Part shown: positions 18,461 to 27,939 of the stretch, piece after piece
Layout: each line of letters begins with the position of its first letter
Numbering within the stretch: the first letter of the stretch is position 1
Origin: Methylorubrum aminovorans
Lineage (GTDB): Bacteria > Pseudomonadota > Alphaproteobacteria > Rhizobiales > Beijerinckiaceae
Reading direction: 5' to 3'
Assembly (NCBI RefSeq): GCF_022179725.1
Contig: NZ_BPRC01000001.1
Location: 975,569 to 1,039,568 of the forward strand
Length of the DNA: 64,000 bases
The notes under the pieces: model-generated
Told to the model about the DNA's origin: nothing
Database searches by the model: none
The model's input: only the letters and a program-made list of their open reading frames with translations
Program-made: the position numbers and the translations under genes

Positions 18461-19510
18461 GTGGCGCTTCTGAGCCTTTCCTTGCAGGCCGTCCACGACA
18501 CCTCGGGCAACCGGGTGCTCGATGGGCGCTTGTCGGTCTTCCAAGCCGGCACGACGACGCCAGCGCCTGCTTACGCGGATGCTGGGTTTGGCAACCGGCT
18601 CCCGCATCCCCTCCTGGCTCGGGGCAGCGGGACGTGGCCGCCGATCTACCTGCCGCCGGGCGAGTATGATCTGCGCATCACGGACCCCTACAACTATGTC
18701 TATGACGAGGTGGCCGGGGTCGTGATCGACGCGCCGAGTTCGGGCGGCGGTGGCTCAGGCGGTGACGTAGACGACAAACGGCTCGCTCAGACCGGCGATA
18801 TCAAGGACCGCTACGGCGTCGGCACTCATCCCGGTTGGGTTCGGGCGAACGGGCGAACGATCGGCTCGGCGGCGTCCTCGGCATCCGAGCGCGCCAACGA
18901 CGATTGCGAGGCACTGTTCTCCTTTCTCTGGACGCAAGACCCCAATCTCGCGGTCTCGGCCGGTCGAGGCGCGAACGCGGCGGCCGATTGGGCTGCGGGC
19001 AAGACGATCGCGCTTCCCGACATGCGCGGGCGCACGCGGGTCGCGCTGGACGATCTCGGCAACACGGCTGCCGGCCGCCTTGCTGGCGCTCTGTTCGCCT
19101 TCGGTGGAGCAACTGCGCTCGGTTCCTACGGCGGCGAGGCGAGCCACGTCCAGACGACTGCGGAGATGGCAACCCACATCCATCCCGTTTCAGCGACGAT
19201 GGACGTGCAGGGCAACCACGCTCACGGCGGCGGCACGTCCACGGACGGCGATCACTTCCACGGGTTCACCTACAACGTTCAGGTCGGATATACGACGCCG
19301 GGCGGCGCGGGTGCCGTCAACAACGTCGGCGGTGCTGGGAACGCCACCGGCTTCACGGGCGCGACCGGCGGGCACTTCCACAACATTCAGACGAACATAT
19401 CCGGCGCCCACGCGCACAACATCTTCGCGTCAATGACGGCGCAGGGCAGCAGCGCCGCGATGAGCTGGATGCAGCCCTTCACCCTTATCAGCACCTACAT
19501 AAAGCTCTAG
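18461..19510 (+). CDS. Tail fibre protein with collar-type, HxH-rich tip
   Basis: The product has 349 residues. The N-terminus (LQAVHDTSGNRVLDGRLSVF and LPPGEYDLRITDP) looks like a virion-attachment domain. A Gly/Ser linker (about 92-100) leads to a collar-like domain with PDMRGRTRVALDDLGN. The C-terminal third carries many HxH pairs (HIH, HAH, HFH, HAH), which in T4-like fibre tips bind metal ions, and ends MQPFTLISTYIKL, a typical collar-fibre end. Start GTG. Confidence 0.83.
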   Translation: MALLSLSLQAVHDTSGNRVLDGRLSVFQAGTTTPAPAYADAGFGNRLPHPLLARGSGTWPPIYLPPGEYDLRITDPYNYVYDEVAGVVIDAPSSGGGGSGGDVDDKRLAQTGDIKDRYGVGTHPGWVRANGRTIGSAASSASERANDDCEALFSFLWTQDPNLAVSAGRGANAAADWAAGKTIALPDMRGRTRVALDDLGNTAAGRLAGALFAFGGATALGSYGGEASHVQTTAEMATHIHPVSATMDVQGNHAHGGGTSTDGDHFHGFTYNVQVGYTTPGGAGAVNNVGGAGNATGFTGATGGHFHNIQTNISGAHAHNIFASMTAQGSSAAMSWMQPFTLISTYIKL

Positions 19511-19513
19511 GCG

Positions 19514-20083
19514 ATGGCGCATCATTTCCATCGACCGGTGTCGAACCGGGGGCAGTGGCGCGGCACCCTGACCGTCTACACGGACAGCCCACCCGATCCG
19601 TCCGAGACGGTTTTCACCTTCAACGCATGGCCCACGGACAGGCAAGGCGGAAGCCGCGATTACGGTTGGTCGCAGCGAGGCTCTGGCGGCTTTGTCCTGT
19701 CCGCAAGCACCGACGACGAGACGGGGCGGCTCTCCACTGCGGTGAATGGCAACGCGCTCATCGTCTCATGGCTGTTCCCGCCCACTCAGATGTGGGGGCT
19801 TCCGGTCGGCTCTTTTGAGGGCAGCATTAGCGCGATCATCGCTGACGAGATGTCCGAGATCGAGGCGTTTCGCTTCGTGGTGCAAGCGCGCGGCTCAGCC
19901 GATCGCCTGCGCCCGCTCGCGCCGCTGCCAGCGCTCCCGCTGCCGCCTCATCCTCTGCCGCCTCCGCCCATTGTGGTTCTGACGCCAGAAGCGGTTGCTG
20001 CAATCCTTCCCACTCTGCCGACAACTTTACCGGCCCTGCCGGGCCTTCCTTGGAACAATGGGGGCTTCCTGTCGTGGTCGTGA
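19514..20083 (+). CDS. Hypothetical tail-module protein with proline-rich end
   Basis: The product has 189 residues. Residues 1-130 look like a beta-rich domain (GQWRGTLTVYTDSPPDPSET); residues 135-180 are almost only Pro, Leu and Ala, an extended linker. It starts three bases after the fibre gene and its stop overlaps the next gene's GTG (GTGA). Probably a fibre-associated protein. No family is recognised. Confidence 0.65.
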   Translation: MAHHFHRPVSNRGQWRGTLTVYTDSPPDPSETVFTFNAWPTDRQGGSRDYGWSQRGSGGFVLSASTDDETGRLSTAVNGNALIVSWLFPPTQMWGLPVGSFEGSISAIIADEMSEIEAFRFVVQARGSADRLRPLAPLPALPLPPHPLPPPPIVVLTPEAVAAILPTLPTTLPALPGLPWNNGGFLSWS

Positions 20084-22185
20084 GCGAAGCTAAATTGGCT
20101 GCCCATCTACCCCTGCTTCTAGCAGCACTGTGGCCCGCCACCGCGGCTGGACAGTCCCTGCCGCAGCCTCAGGTCAGGTTGCAGCCAGAGAACGACAATT
20201 CCAATCGAGCCGCATCCACGTCCTACGTGGATCGATCTGTGCAGATTTTGCTCAACGCCATCGATGCGAAGGCCCCGCTTTCAAACCCTACCTTCACCGG
20301 AACGGCAAAGGCCGACACGCTGCAGATCCTCGGCCCCGGTTCAACTGGTGACATCTCGGGGATGACGGTCAACGGGAGCCCCTTGCCGACTTTGCTGGGG
20401 CAGAAGGCTCCTTTGGCAAGCCCGACGTTCACCGGCACAGTAACGACCCCGACGCTCAGCGTTACGGGCACTGGTTCGTCCGGGCGAGTCGATGGCATGA
20501 GCGTGACACCTTCGGCGTCAACCACCGCAAACACCCTCTCCGCGCTCCTCGGCCGCACGGTCTACATCACCGACTTCATGCCGCTGGGCTCGACGGACAT
20601 CACCGCCGCGCTAGGGCTTGCCGAGGCCAAACTTGGGGCGGGCGGAGGGCGTATCCTTCTGCCGTTCTCGACTGCTGGGTACACGATCACCGCCAAGCAT
20701 CAGTTCGGCAGCAATGTCTCCGTCGAGGGCGAAGGCCGGAGCGCGGCCATCATCACTTCGAACTTTAACGGGGACGTGTTTGCTTTTGGCGATGGGACGG
20801 AGACAAACCAGAATAGTGGTGTCCGCAACGTCACCTTCCGGTCTTCGATCACCCGCACCTCGGGCGCTGCGGTTGCGCTGCGGGGCACCTTCAATGCCAA
20901 GGTCGCCGATATTACCTGCGACGTGAACCCCTATGTCTGCGTCGATGTCTACAGCGGTCCGAACGCCTTCAAGATCCACGTTGACCGCATCATGGTTCCG
21001 TCCGCAGGTTACGTCGGCATCCGTGTCGGCTTCGGCAATCCTGACGGTGGCCCAGCAGATGTGTTTATCAACGAACCGCTGATTTCTAGCCAGACTCGCG
21101 CCGGCATCGAGATTGCCTCGACCGGCGGTGTGCAGATGAACGGTGGAGATCTCATCGCCAATCAGACCGCGCTGCTAGTCGCTCCTGGCAATGGTCAGAA
21201 AGTTTTCGCCCTCTACGTTCGAGGAACCTACCTTGATACGAGCGTGCAGTCCGGCCTCAAGATTTCGCCGACAGGCACCGGCATAGTAGTAGATAGTCAA
21301 TTTACTGATCTATGGGCTGCCACGAACGGAATAAGCAATGGCGCAGCCGGTGTCCTGGTCCAAGGCACTCCTGCCTCGGTCCGCTCGGTGTCGTTCAATG
21401 GTCCGAGGTTGTTCAATGGCGGTGGCGAAGGCTTCCGCATGGAGGGCGGGGCATACATTGACATTGTTAACCCGCAGATCGGTTTTAATGGCCTGTTCGC
21501 GAACAACACCTATTCCGGCATCTACGTCGCGGCCGGGGTTTCGAACTGGTCGGTCACTGGCGGACGGTCAGGCGCCGGCACCGGGTTCACCGCGACGAAC
21601 CAGCAGAAATACGGGATCGAGGTTGCGCCGGGCTCTGGCAATAGCTTCGGCATCGTGAACGTCGATCTCACCGGCAACGTGACCGGCGCTCTGTCGAACG
21701 GAGCAACGGGATCGAACCAGACCGTCATCGCAAGGGGGGCACCCTACGCCTCCAATGGTGCCAACTTCGGTGTTGGCACGAAAGTGCCGGGCAACCTTAT
21801 GACAATCGCGGGTCCTTCTCGCCAGCCATCCGATGCAAATTCCGGGGGCGCGACGGTCCAGATTTCGTCGGGAACCGGCGCGACTTCGGACACCGGGATT
21901 TTCCTTGGTTCTCAGACAAATACGAGCGGCTGGATGCAGTGCGCCACCCCAGGTTCGGCTACGCTGCCGTGCTTGGTCAATCCGAACGGCGGTGCAGTTG
22001 CGCTTGGCAAGCCGGCGGCGACCTCAACCGCAGACGTTCCATCCATCCCGATCACCAACGGCCAACCGACAACGAAGACATCGCCGGTTAGCGGAATGGC
22101 CCCCATGTACCTCGATGGGCAGGCCAACAAACTGTGCTTTATCATTGGCGCGACAACGTCCTGCGCGCAGCTGACTTCTCAGTGA
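20080..22185 (+). CDS. Tailspike/tail fibre with beta-helix-like body
   Basis: The product has 701 residues, taking GTG 20080 in a GTGA overlap. A hydrophobic N-terminus (LPLLLAALWPATAAGQ) is followed by the fibre phrase NRAASTSYVDRSV and two copies of KAPL(S/A)(N/S)PTFTGT. The body, about 170-600, is rich in Gly, Asn, Val and Ile with regular strands, as in pectate-lyase-like spikes. It likely binds or digests host surface polysaccharide. The signal-like N-terminus is odd for a virion protein and may instead be an attachment helix. Confidence 0.78.
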   Translation: MSEAKLAAHLPLLLAALWPATAAGQSLPQPQVRLQPENDNSNRAASTSYVDRSVQILLNAIDAKAPLSNPTFTGTAKADTLQILGPGSTGDISGMTVNGSPLPTLLGQKAPLASPTFTGTVTTPTLSVTGTGSSGRVDGMSVTPSASTTANTLSALLGRTVYITDFMPLGSTDITAALGLAEAKLGAGGGRILLPFSTAGYTITAKHQFGSNVSVEGEGRSAAIITSNFNGDVFAFGDGTETNQNSGVRNVTFRSSITRTSGAAVALRGTFNAKVADITCDVNPYVCVDVYSGPNAFKIHVDRIMVPSAGYVGIRVGFGNPDGGPADVFINEPLISSQTRAGIEIASTGGVQMNGGDLIANQTALLVAPGNGQKVFALYVRGTYLDTSVQSGLKISPTGTGIVVDSQFTDLWAATNGISNGAAGVLVQGTPASVRSVSFNGPRLFNGGGEGFRMEGGAYIDIVNPQIGFNGLFANNTYSGIYVAAGVSNWSVTGGRSGAGTGFTATNQQKYGIEVAPGSGNSFGIVNVDLTGNVTGALSNGATGSNQTVIARGAPYASNGANFGVGTKVPGNLMTIAGPSRQPSDANSGGATVQISSGTGATSDTGIFLGSQTNTSGWMQCATPGSATLPCLVNPNGGAVALGKPAATSTADVPSIPITNGQPTTKTSPVSGMAPMYLDGQANKLCFIIGATTSCAQLTSQ

Positions 22186-22214
22186 TCGCGAAGGTGGGGT
22201 GGCGCTAATCGAAT

Positions 22215-22364
22215 ATGGCGCCATCCCCGCGACACAGACTGTTATTGATAAAGATCAGCACTTATTGGAGCCCGGCCAACCGCGTCAACAACACGCTGTG
22301 CGTGGCCGTCGCCATTGAGGGCATCCCGTCTCTCGCCTGCGTTCGGCCGGACCGGCGGCGCTGA
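22215..22364 (+). CDS. Possible small ORF in the spike-fibre gap
   Basis: The frame gives 49 residues (start MAPSPRHRLLLIKISTYWSP). It lies in a 264-base gap between two spike genes. No clear ribosome-binding site precedes it and no family is recognised. The gap otherwise holds a short 18-codon frame and AAGGAA before the next gene. Confidence 0.22.
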   Translation: MAPSPRHRLLLIKISTYWSPANRVNNTLCVAVAIEGIPSLACVRPDRRR

Positions 22365-22449
22365 TCCCCTGCATCTCGGAGATGACCACCATGCCCGTCG
22401 CTGAAATTCAGCGCGCCCTCCTCGCACGCCATCGTTGAAGGAACGCCTA

Positions 22450-24684
22450 ATGAGTAACGGTGCCGTCTTTGAGCGAGCCTACCCATCTGACTTGCGCGAT
22501 GGAGCCGGCATAAGGTTCGACAAATTCGGGCTGATGGCAACCGCTCGGCTTGAGTACCGCAACATTGCGGCTCTTAAGACATCGCCGCAGAAGGGGCTTG
22601 TCGCCATACAAGACCCTGACACGGGCCAATTCGGCGCGCTGGACTTCGCGCAGTTGCCGGTTGCACAGCCAGCCGACGCGTCGATCACGAACGTCAAGCT
22701 CGGTCCGGCGCCGGGGCTGACGATCAAAGGCAATGCCGTTGATGCCGCCGCGCAGCCGCAGGACATCCCCCTTTCATCTCTCGTCGCGCCGGGCAACCCG
22801 ATCGGGGACGCAATCGGTGCCCGGCCGACCGTGGATCAGGTGGGCGACGTTGCCTTCCCCGCCAAGCTTTTTTCGGGAACGGCTCTGCCTGCTCAGCGCG
22901 CTGCTGCGGAGCGCGCCACAGAAAACCGCATTTCCCTTCTCAATTGGGTAACGGACCGAGCGGAGCGGGCTCGTATCCTAGCGGGCACGTCCACATCTGA
23001 CCACACCGCGCTTATTCGGCAAGCCATTCTAGATACGGCGGCGGCCAACCTTCATCTGCTAATCGAAGGGGTCTACAACGTATCTGATAAGATAAATGGG
23101 CTGGCCGTTTCGCAGTCGATTTCTGGTCGTCATTGGTTTTGCGACGGGTTAAAAGTCCTGCCAACATTCAATCCGGCCGCAACCTGCGTTTTGGAGGGAA
23201 ACCATTACTGCACCTTGGCGAACTTCAGCATATCGTACCAGAGCCCTCTTCTGACCACCCCGCCGTTGACGCGGGCAACGATTGGCACAAACACGGCTGG
23301 ATTTCCGGATGATCGCTACCGTGCCGTGCCTGCTATAAATGTGCCCTACATCCAGACCAGAATTGATGGTGTGTGTATAAAAAACGCAATGTACGGCATA
23401 AGGGCTCGCGGTAACTGCGGCGCGGCCTACTGGACGGATCTGCGCATTGGGGCTTTTACCAAGGGGGTCGAGACGGACGGCGCACTTGATTTCATTACTG
23501 GTAGTGGGTGGCGCTTTTGGCCGTATGGGTACGACGGATTGGCCGAAACTTTCTACTATGATGGTCAAACGGTGGGGTGGGATTGCGCTCAAGTCGAGAG
23601 CGTTGCCGTAACCGATCTCAACTTCTTTGGCGCCAACATGGTTGTTCGGGCCGGCGAGCTAAACCCCGGAACTACGCCATTTGGGAACGTTGGCTCGGTC
23701 AGCCTAGACGGCAATTGTTCGCGTATTATTATGCAAGGCGGGCGCCTAAATATAGGAGTTCTTTACTCTACGAAAGACAGCGGGCAGGCAGGATATGGCG
23801 GCAAATCTGCGGATTGCTTCCGCTCGCTTGTTCAAACTGGTGGCCGACTTCAAATTGGACTGCTTGATAGTGTCGTTAATGGCGGCGCCAATGACATGGA
23901 GATCAACGGCGGCACACTTGAAGTCCTCGGCGGCACACATCAGCAAGTCTCAGCTGGATTTCGGTCACTGTTCGTGACAGGTGGGTATGTGCGTGCGGCC
24001 TGGACGCAACAGCCGAATATTTCGGCCGGAACGCTGGTGCAGCAAGCGGTGGCGAGACCGGTGGAATTCGCTGCCGCCACCGGGACGGGCGTGCTTAACG
24101 CTCAAGATATGACATTTATGCCGCAGAGAACGGGGGACAGTGGGAACGCCATCGTTTTTGCATCCGATCTGCCTGGGAGCGTCGCTCCGCTGAATGCTGG
24201 CGGTTGGGGGATTGCAGCAACTAATGGTATTCAGAACCTGCAGCTTGGCCCGACATTTGCTGCCGGGACAACGTTCTCGCCAACTGTCAATTTTGTTACC
24301 CCAAACGGGTTTGTCCCGGTGTATGTCGAGCGGCACGGGAGGTACTGGCACACCGCGTGCGGCATCGAATTCACTATGCGGCTCGTGGTAAACATGAATA
24401 ATGTGTCCGTTGCCTCCGGTCGGCTTTTCATTACCGGATTGCCAGCTTTGAATGGGGAGGCAACCGGACGGGCTTTGACGCTGGGGGAGTGGAGCGGCAT
24501 CGCCTTTGATGTTCCTTTCACACAGCTCAACGCCGCTTATGACGATACGCGCAAAGCCTTGGTGCTGTGGGAATGCGGCCGGGCAAGCGGCATTGCCCCA
24601 TCGGCTGGGCCGATTATTGCGACGAACTTCATAAACAACGCCATCATGGTTCTGAATTTGTCTGGATCGATCGCCAAGCGGTGA
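22450..24684 (+). CDS. Tail fibre/spike, receptor-binding protein
   Basis: The product has 744 residues. The N-terminus (SNGAVFERAYPSDLRDGAGI, then FGALDFAQLPVA) looks like an attachment domain. The body from about 180 on is Gly/Asn-rich and strand-rich, consistent with a beta-helix spike; the C-terminal 130 residues may be a tip domain. The ATG at 22450 has AAGGAA upstream. Base composition from about 22,900 on is clearly more AT-rich than the late genes, suggesting a swapped receptor-binding module. Confidence 0.78.
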   Translation: MSNGAVFERAYPSDLRDGAGIRFDKFGLMATARLEYRNIAALKTSPQKGLVAIQDPDTGQFGALDFAQLPVAQPADASITNVKLGPAPGLTIKGNAVDAAAQPQDIPLSSLVAPGNPIGDAIGARPTVDQVGDVAFPAKLFSGTALPAQRAAAERATENRISLLNWVTDRAERARILAGTSTSDHTALIRQAILDTAAANLHLLIEGVYNVSDKINGLAVSQSISGRHWFCDGLKVLPTFNPAATCVLEGNHYCTLANFSISYQSPLLTTPPLTRATIGTNTAGFPDDRYRAVPAINVPYIQTRIDGVCIKNAMYGIRARGNCGAAYWTDLRIGAFTKGVETDGALDFITGSGWRFWPYGYDGLAETFYYDGQTVGWDCAQVESVAVTDLNFFGANMVVRAGELNPGTTPFGNVGSVSLDGNCSRIIMQGGRLNIGVLYSTKDSGQAGYGGKSADCFRSLVQTGGRLQIGLLDSVVNGGANDMEINGGTLEVLGGTHQQVSAGFRSLFVTGGYVRAAWTQQPNISAGTLVQQAVARPVEFAAATGTGVLNAQDMTFMPQRTGDSGNAIVFASDLPGSVAPLNAGGWGIAATNGIQNLQLGPTFAAGTTFSPTVNFVTPNGFVPVYVERHGRYWHTACGIEFTMRLVVNMNNVSVASGRLFITGLPALNGEATGRALTLGEWSGIAFDVPFTQLNAAYDDTRKALVLWECGRASGIAPSAGPIIATNFINNAIMVLNLSGSIAKR

Positions 24685-24769
24685 CCCCTCATCTGCCGAC
24701 CGCGCGGCTTTACCGTTGCGCGGCGGTTGCGCTACATGGCGCTTCCAGCCGGCAGATGCAGGACCCCCT

Positions 24770-25435
24770 ATGCCTGGAAGCTCGACTTACGGAAAATTTC
24801 CTCTGGTTGCTTCGATTGCGGCCTTGTCGAAGGAGCGCCCCGTCAGGCAAATTTTGGATGTCGGGCCAGGCGTTGGAACCTATCACGACCTCATCAAGCC
24901 GTTCATTCCTGGCGCGGAATTCACAGCTCTTGAGATTTGGGGACCGTATGTCACCGAATATAAGCTCAAAGACAAGTACCAGCGTGTAGTGGTTGGTGAT
25001 GCTCGTTATGTCGATTTTGGTCTATTGCCAAAATTAGATCTCGCAATCTTCGGCGACATACTTGAGCATATGACTTTCGCCGAAGGCACTGCGCTTCTAA
25101 ATCGTCTGCTTGATCACTGCGATGTCATCGTGACTTCCGTTCCTACGCATCACGCCCCTCAGGCGGAGCACTACGGGAACCCGTGGGAAACTCACGTTGA
25201 GGAGGATTATACGGAGGCGGACATGCGAGCTAATTTCCCGCATCTCGTAGATTATATTCAGGATGGTTATATCGGCGTCGCGTTTATCTCGCGCAATCCA
25301 GACACTGCTGCCGCGGTGAGGCGCGCTGTGTCCGTTGGCCGATATATCGCAAAGAAGGATGTTGCAGAAAAGGGCGAAGTAGAAGACTTTAATTATACTG
25401 TGCTGACAGATCGTCTCGCCTCGGCACTGAAGTAA
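24770..25435 (+). CDS. Class I SAM-dependent methyltransferase
   Basis: This 221-residue enzyme probably transfers a methyl group from S-adenosylmethionine. It shows motif I ILDVGPGVGTYHDL (about 28-41), an acidic FTALEIWGPY segment for ribose binding, and DLAIFGDILEHM as motif IV. The substrate cannot be told. It is the last gene before the terminator and is AT-rich like the upstream spike gene, so both may have arrived together. Methylation of surface glycans or of the fibre are guesses. Confidence 0.8.
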   Translation: MPGSSTYGKFPLVASIAALSKERPVRQILDVGPGVGTYHDLIKPFIPGAEFTALEIWGPYVTEYKLKDKYQRVVVGDARYVDFGLLPKLDLAIFGDILEHMTFAEGTALLNRLLDHCDVIVTSVPTHHAPQAEHYGNPWETHVEEDYTEADMRANFPHLVDYIQDGYIGVAFISRNPDTAAAVRRAVSVGRYIAKKDVAEKGEVEDFNYTVLTDRLASALK

Positions 25436-25475
25436 AAATTTATAGCCATAAATAATAACGCGTTGTCAGCAAGAG

Positions 25476-25498
25476 AGCCGCCTTCGGGCGGCTTTTTG
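25476..25498 (+). terminator. Rho-independent terminator of the structural operon
   Basis: A perfect 7-bp stem (AGCCGCC with GGCGGCT) around a TTCG tetraloop is followed by a run of T. It lies 41 bases after the methyltransferase stop and before the lysis genes, so those may have their own promoter or depend on read-through. Confidence 0.9.
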
Positions 25499-25612
25499 CA
25501 TTCTGCCCCATAGGTTAGAGCAAAAAATACGGGCTGGATGGGCGGCAGATGAACGCGCCCTGATTGCGCAGCGCCAGCCCGAGCCGCCTTCCTGACAATC
25601 TGGAGAACACGA

Positions 25613-26386
25613 ATGGCCGCCGTCCTCGACGCGGGCGCTTTCGCACGCTTGGATCGCAAGAAATTCTTCGACGCGATCCGCCCGCTGTTCGGTGGCCTGT
25701 CCCAGCCGCAAGTCGATGGGATCAATCGGCTGATCGACGGCTTCCTCGCCTACGCTCTCATCCTCGACCGGCGCCACCTCGCTTACATGCTCGCAACGAG
25801 CTTCCACGAGACCGGCCGGCGCATGGAACCGGTACGGGAGGGGTTCGCGACCTCGGACGCAGCGGCTCGCCGGGCAGTGGCCTCCCTGTACGCACAGGGC
25901 AAGATCAGCCGGAACTATGCCCTGCCTAACGCCCGCGGCCTTTCGTTCTATGGTCGTGGCGACGTGCAGCTAACCTTTGAGGCAAACTATGCCGCGATGG
26001 GTAAGCTGCTCGGCATCGATCTCGCCGGCAATCCCGATCTCGCACTTGATCCTGCCATCTCGGCTCGCATCCTCATCGAGGGCGTGACCCGTGGCGCCTC
26101 GCTCAAGGGCGACTTCACAGGAAAGGCGCTGGAAGACTACATCGCGGGCGACCGCTGCGATTACGTTGGCGCCCGCCGCACAGTGAACGGCACCGACAAG
26201 GCGGCGCTGATCGCCGGCTATGCCGGGCGGTTCGAAGGGGCGTTGGTCACGGGCGGAATGCCCCTCATCGCGGCTCGGATGCCCGAAGCGCTTGGCAAGC
26301 CTCCGACTGTTCCTGTCGCCGATGTGCCGTTTCAGACGGGCGTCCTCGGCGGGTGGCTGTCCTCGCTGTTCCGTTGGGCTTCGTGA
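25613..26386 (+). CDS. Endolysin, GH19 chitinase-like
   Basis: This 257-residue enzyme should cut peptidoglycan at lysis. The GH19-like fold is indicated by LAYMLATSFHETGRRMEPVR with Glu66 as likely catalytic acid, then SFYGRGDVQLTFEANYAAMG and the ARILIEGVTRG segment. There is no signal peptide, so it needs a holin; the C-terminus (GGWLSSLFRWAS) is somewhat hydrophobic. The stop overlaps a small membrane-peptide ORF, and holin-like genes follow. Confidence 0.87.
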   Translation: MAAVLDAGAFARLDRKKFFDAIRPLFGGLSQPQVDGINRLIDGFLAYALILDRRHLAYMLATSFHETGRRMEPVREGFATSDAAARRAVASLYAQGKISRNYALPNARGLSFYGRGDVQLTFEANYAAMGKLLGIDLAGNPDLALDPAISARILIEGVTRGASLKGDFTGKALEDYIAGDRCDYVGARRTVNGTDKAALIAGYAGRFEGALVTGGMPLIAARMPEALGKPPTVPVADVPFQTGVLGGWLSSLFRWAS

Positions 26387-26460
26387 TGGGCTGGGCCGCC
26401 CTCGTCCTCTTCGCCATCGGCTGCGCGCTGCTCTGGATGGCGTGGGTGTCATTCAGGTGA
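26386..26460 (+). CDS. 24-residue single-span membrane peptide
   Basis: The frame starts in the endolysin stop (TGATG) and encodes a peptide that is almost all one hydrophobic helix (ALVLFAIGCALLWMAWVSF). It is too short for ordinary gene calling. Coupling to the endolysin and the composition suggest a lysis-related peptide. It could also be chance. Confidence 0.4.
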   Translation: MGWAALVLFAIGCALLWMAWVSFR

Positions 26461-26597
26461 GGCAGTCCGTGCATTTTTTGCACACACTCGACACCCCACC
26501 AAGCCATTGATTTCGCTTCGGAACGGGTAAACCCGCTTCGCTTTCGACACCGCCCGCGCTGGCCGGTTGCCGCGCACCTCCAGAACGAGACACCGAC

Positions 26598-26900
26598 ATG
26601 CCCGACCAGTTGCCGCCGATCACCGTTGCCACGCCGGCACCGGCCGCGACGGTCACAACGACCATCGTCAAGCGCCGGCCGTTCAAGATCGTGCTGCTGA
26701 ACGCCATCAACGGTGTTGCCACGACGATCCTAGCCGTGCTCGCATACCTCCAGACGATCAACCTCTCGGGCATCGTCTCGGCCGAGAACGCGCTTTGGTG
26801 GATGGTGGCCGTGAACGTCGCCAACATCATCCTGCGGCAGTGGTTCTCGCCCTCTGAGACCGTTCAGACGACGGTGCAGCCCTCGCACGAGGGGCAGTGA
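26598..26900 (+). CDS. Holin-like small membrane protein
   Basis: The product has 100 residues: a Pro/Thr-rich N-terminus, then two hydrophobic helices (about 36-53 and 66-82), then a polar C-terminal tail. Size, topology and place after the endolysin suggest a class II-type holin. Its stop overlaps the next gene's ATG. The family is not certain. Confidence 0.6.
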   Translation: MPDQLPPITVATPAPAATVTTTIVKRRPFKIVLLNAINGVATTILAVLAYLQTINLSGIVSAENALWWMVAVNVANIILRQWFSPSETVQTTVQPSHEGQ

Positions 26901-27337
26901 TGCTCGCGCTGCTGGGCCGCTTCCTCGTCAAGCTGCTTGGCTCCGGTATCGCGGAGCCGGTGCTGGCCTACTTCAGGCAGCGTGACGCCAGCGGAAGAGA
27001 CATCGCCGTCGCCGGCATCGAGGCCGACAAGCAACGGGATCTCGCGACCCTGCAAAGCGTCGTGGAGGCGAACAAACTGAAGGTGGCATCGCAGGCCGCC
27101 TACCCCTGGATCGTTTACCTGATCGCCATACCGCCGGCTCTGCATGCGGCCGGCGTCTACCTCGACAGCTTGCCGTTCTGGACGCCGTGGGGCTCTCATG
27201 TCATCGGCTCATGGGGCGTGCCGGCCCCGCCGCCGCCCTACGATGATTGGCAGGGCAAGATCCTGCTCTCGTTTTTCGTGGTCGCCCCTGTGGTGCAGGC
27301 CATCCGAACCGGCGCGGCAGCAGTCGCCCGCCGCTAA
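26900..27337 (+). CDS. Three-TM holin-like protein
   Basis: The product has 145 residues. It has an N-terminal hydrophobic part, a charged helical stretch with EANKLKVASQAAYPWIVYLI, and two more membrane segments. The phrase around LKVAS followed by a Trp and hydrophobic helix is typical, to my memory, of the 3TM holin family of alphaproteobacterial phages and gene transfer agents. With the preceding gene there are two holin candidates; one may be an antiholin. Confidence 0.7.
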   Translation: MLALLGRFLVKLLGSGIAEPVLAYFRQRDASGRDIAVAGIEADKQRDLATLQSVVEANKLKVASQAAYPWIVYLIAIPPALHAAGVYLDSLPFWTPWGSHVIGSWGVPAPPPPYDDWQGKILLSFFVVAPVVQAIRTGAAAVARR

Positions 27338-27424
27338 CCCTCTTCTCCCGAAGCAGGCGGGGCCAGCCGCGAAGCTTGGACGCCAAGCGGCCAGCCCCTG
27401 ACCACCACGCCAACTGAGGGCGCA

Positions 27425-27532
27425 ATGGCTGAACGATTGATCCCGCATCGATGCTCCGACTCGCAAGTGCTGATCCGCCACACACGAGCGGGAGGCGCTG
27501 GGAGCCGACGCCTGCAGATGGCGCGGCGCTAA
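27425..27532 (+). CDS. Possible 35-residue basic ORF
   Basis: The frame begins ATGGCTGAACG with GAGGGCG upstream and ends two bases before the GTG of the spanin-like gene. The product (MAERLIPHRCSDSQVLIRHT and an arginine-rich end) resembles nothing I know. It may only serve coupling of the next gene. Confidence 0.25.
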   Translation: MAERLIPHRCSDSQVLIRHTRAGGAGSRRLQMARR

Positions 27533-27534
27533 TC

Positions 27535-27939
27535 GTGCTCCTCGTCACGGAAGCGCAGGCGCAGACCGCAGAGGCCATCAAAGCCGCAGGGCAAGCCGCT
27601 GACTCTCTGATGCAATATCAGGCGGTCGGCGCGTTCTGCGTCCTCCTGGCGATCGCGCTCGGCGTGGTCTTCTGGCGGAACATGAAGCTTCAGGACCAGA
27701 ACGCCGAGCTTAAGGTCCAGATCGCCACCATCGCGGCCAACAGCACGTCAGCCATCGCGAGCTACGCCAGCGCCCTTGATCGGATGCAGGCCGCCCAAGC
27801 GACGGCAGCCGAAACGATGCGCGAGCAAGGCGCAGAGACAGCCAAGGAAATCTCAGAGCTTCGGCACTCGACCAACAACCACAAGGCGGCGGTTAACGCT
27901 GTGATGGAGCTTCTGGCTAAGCGTCAGGGGGCGGCATGA
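27535..27939 (+). CDS. Spanin/Rz-like inner membrane coiled-coil protein
   Basis: With the GTG start at 27535 the product has 134 residues: one membrane helix (AVGAFCVLLAIALGVVFW, about residues 28-45), then a long coiled coil (about 48-120). This is the i-spanin layout that disrupts the outer membrane in the last lysis step. An outer-membrane partner is not obvious. The open frame allows an ATG at 27451, but that extension is unlike coding sequence. Confidence 0.55.
   Translation: MLLVTEAQAQTAEAIKAAGQAADSLMQYQAVGAFCVLLAIALGVVFWRNMKLQDQNAELKVQIATIAANSTSAIASYASALDRMQAAQATAAETMREQGAETAKEISELRHSTNNHKAAVNAVMELLAKRQGAA

Noticed and set aside
20050..20079. Longer start of the spike gene at TTG 20050
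   Set aside because: GTG 20080 overlaps the previous stop (GTGA) and gives a cleaner N-terminus.
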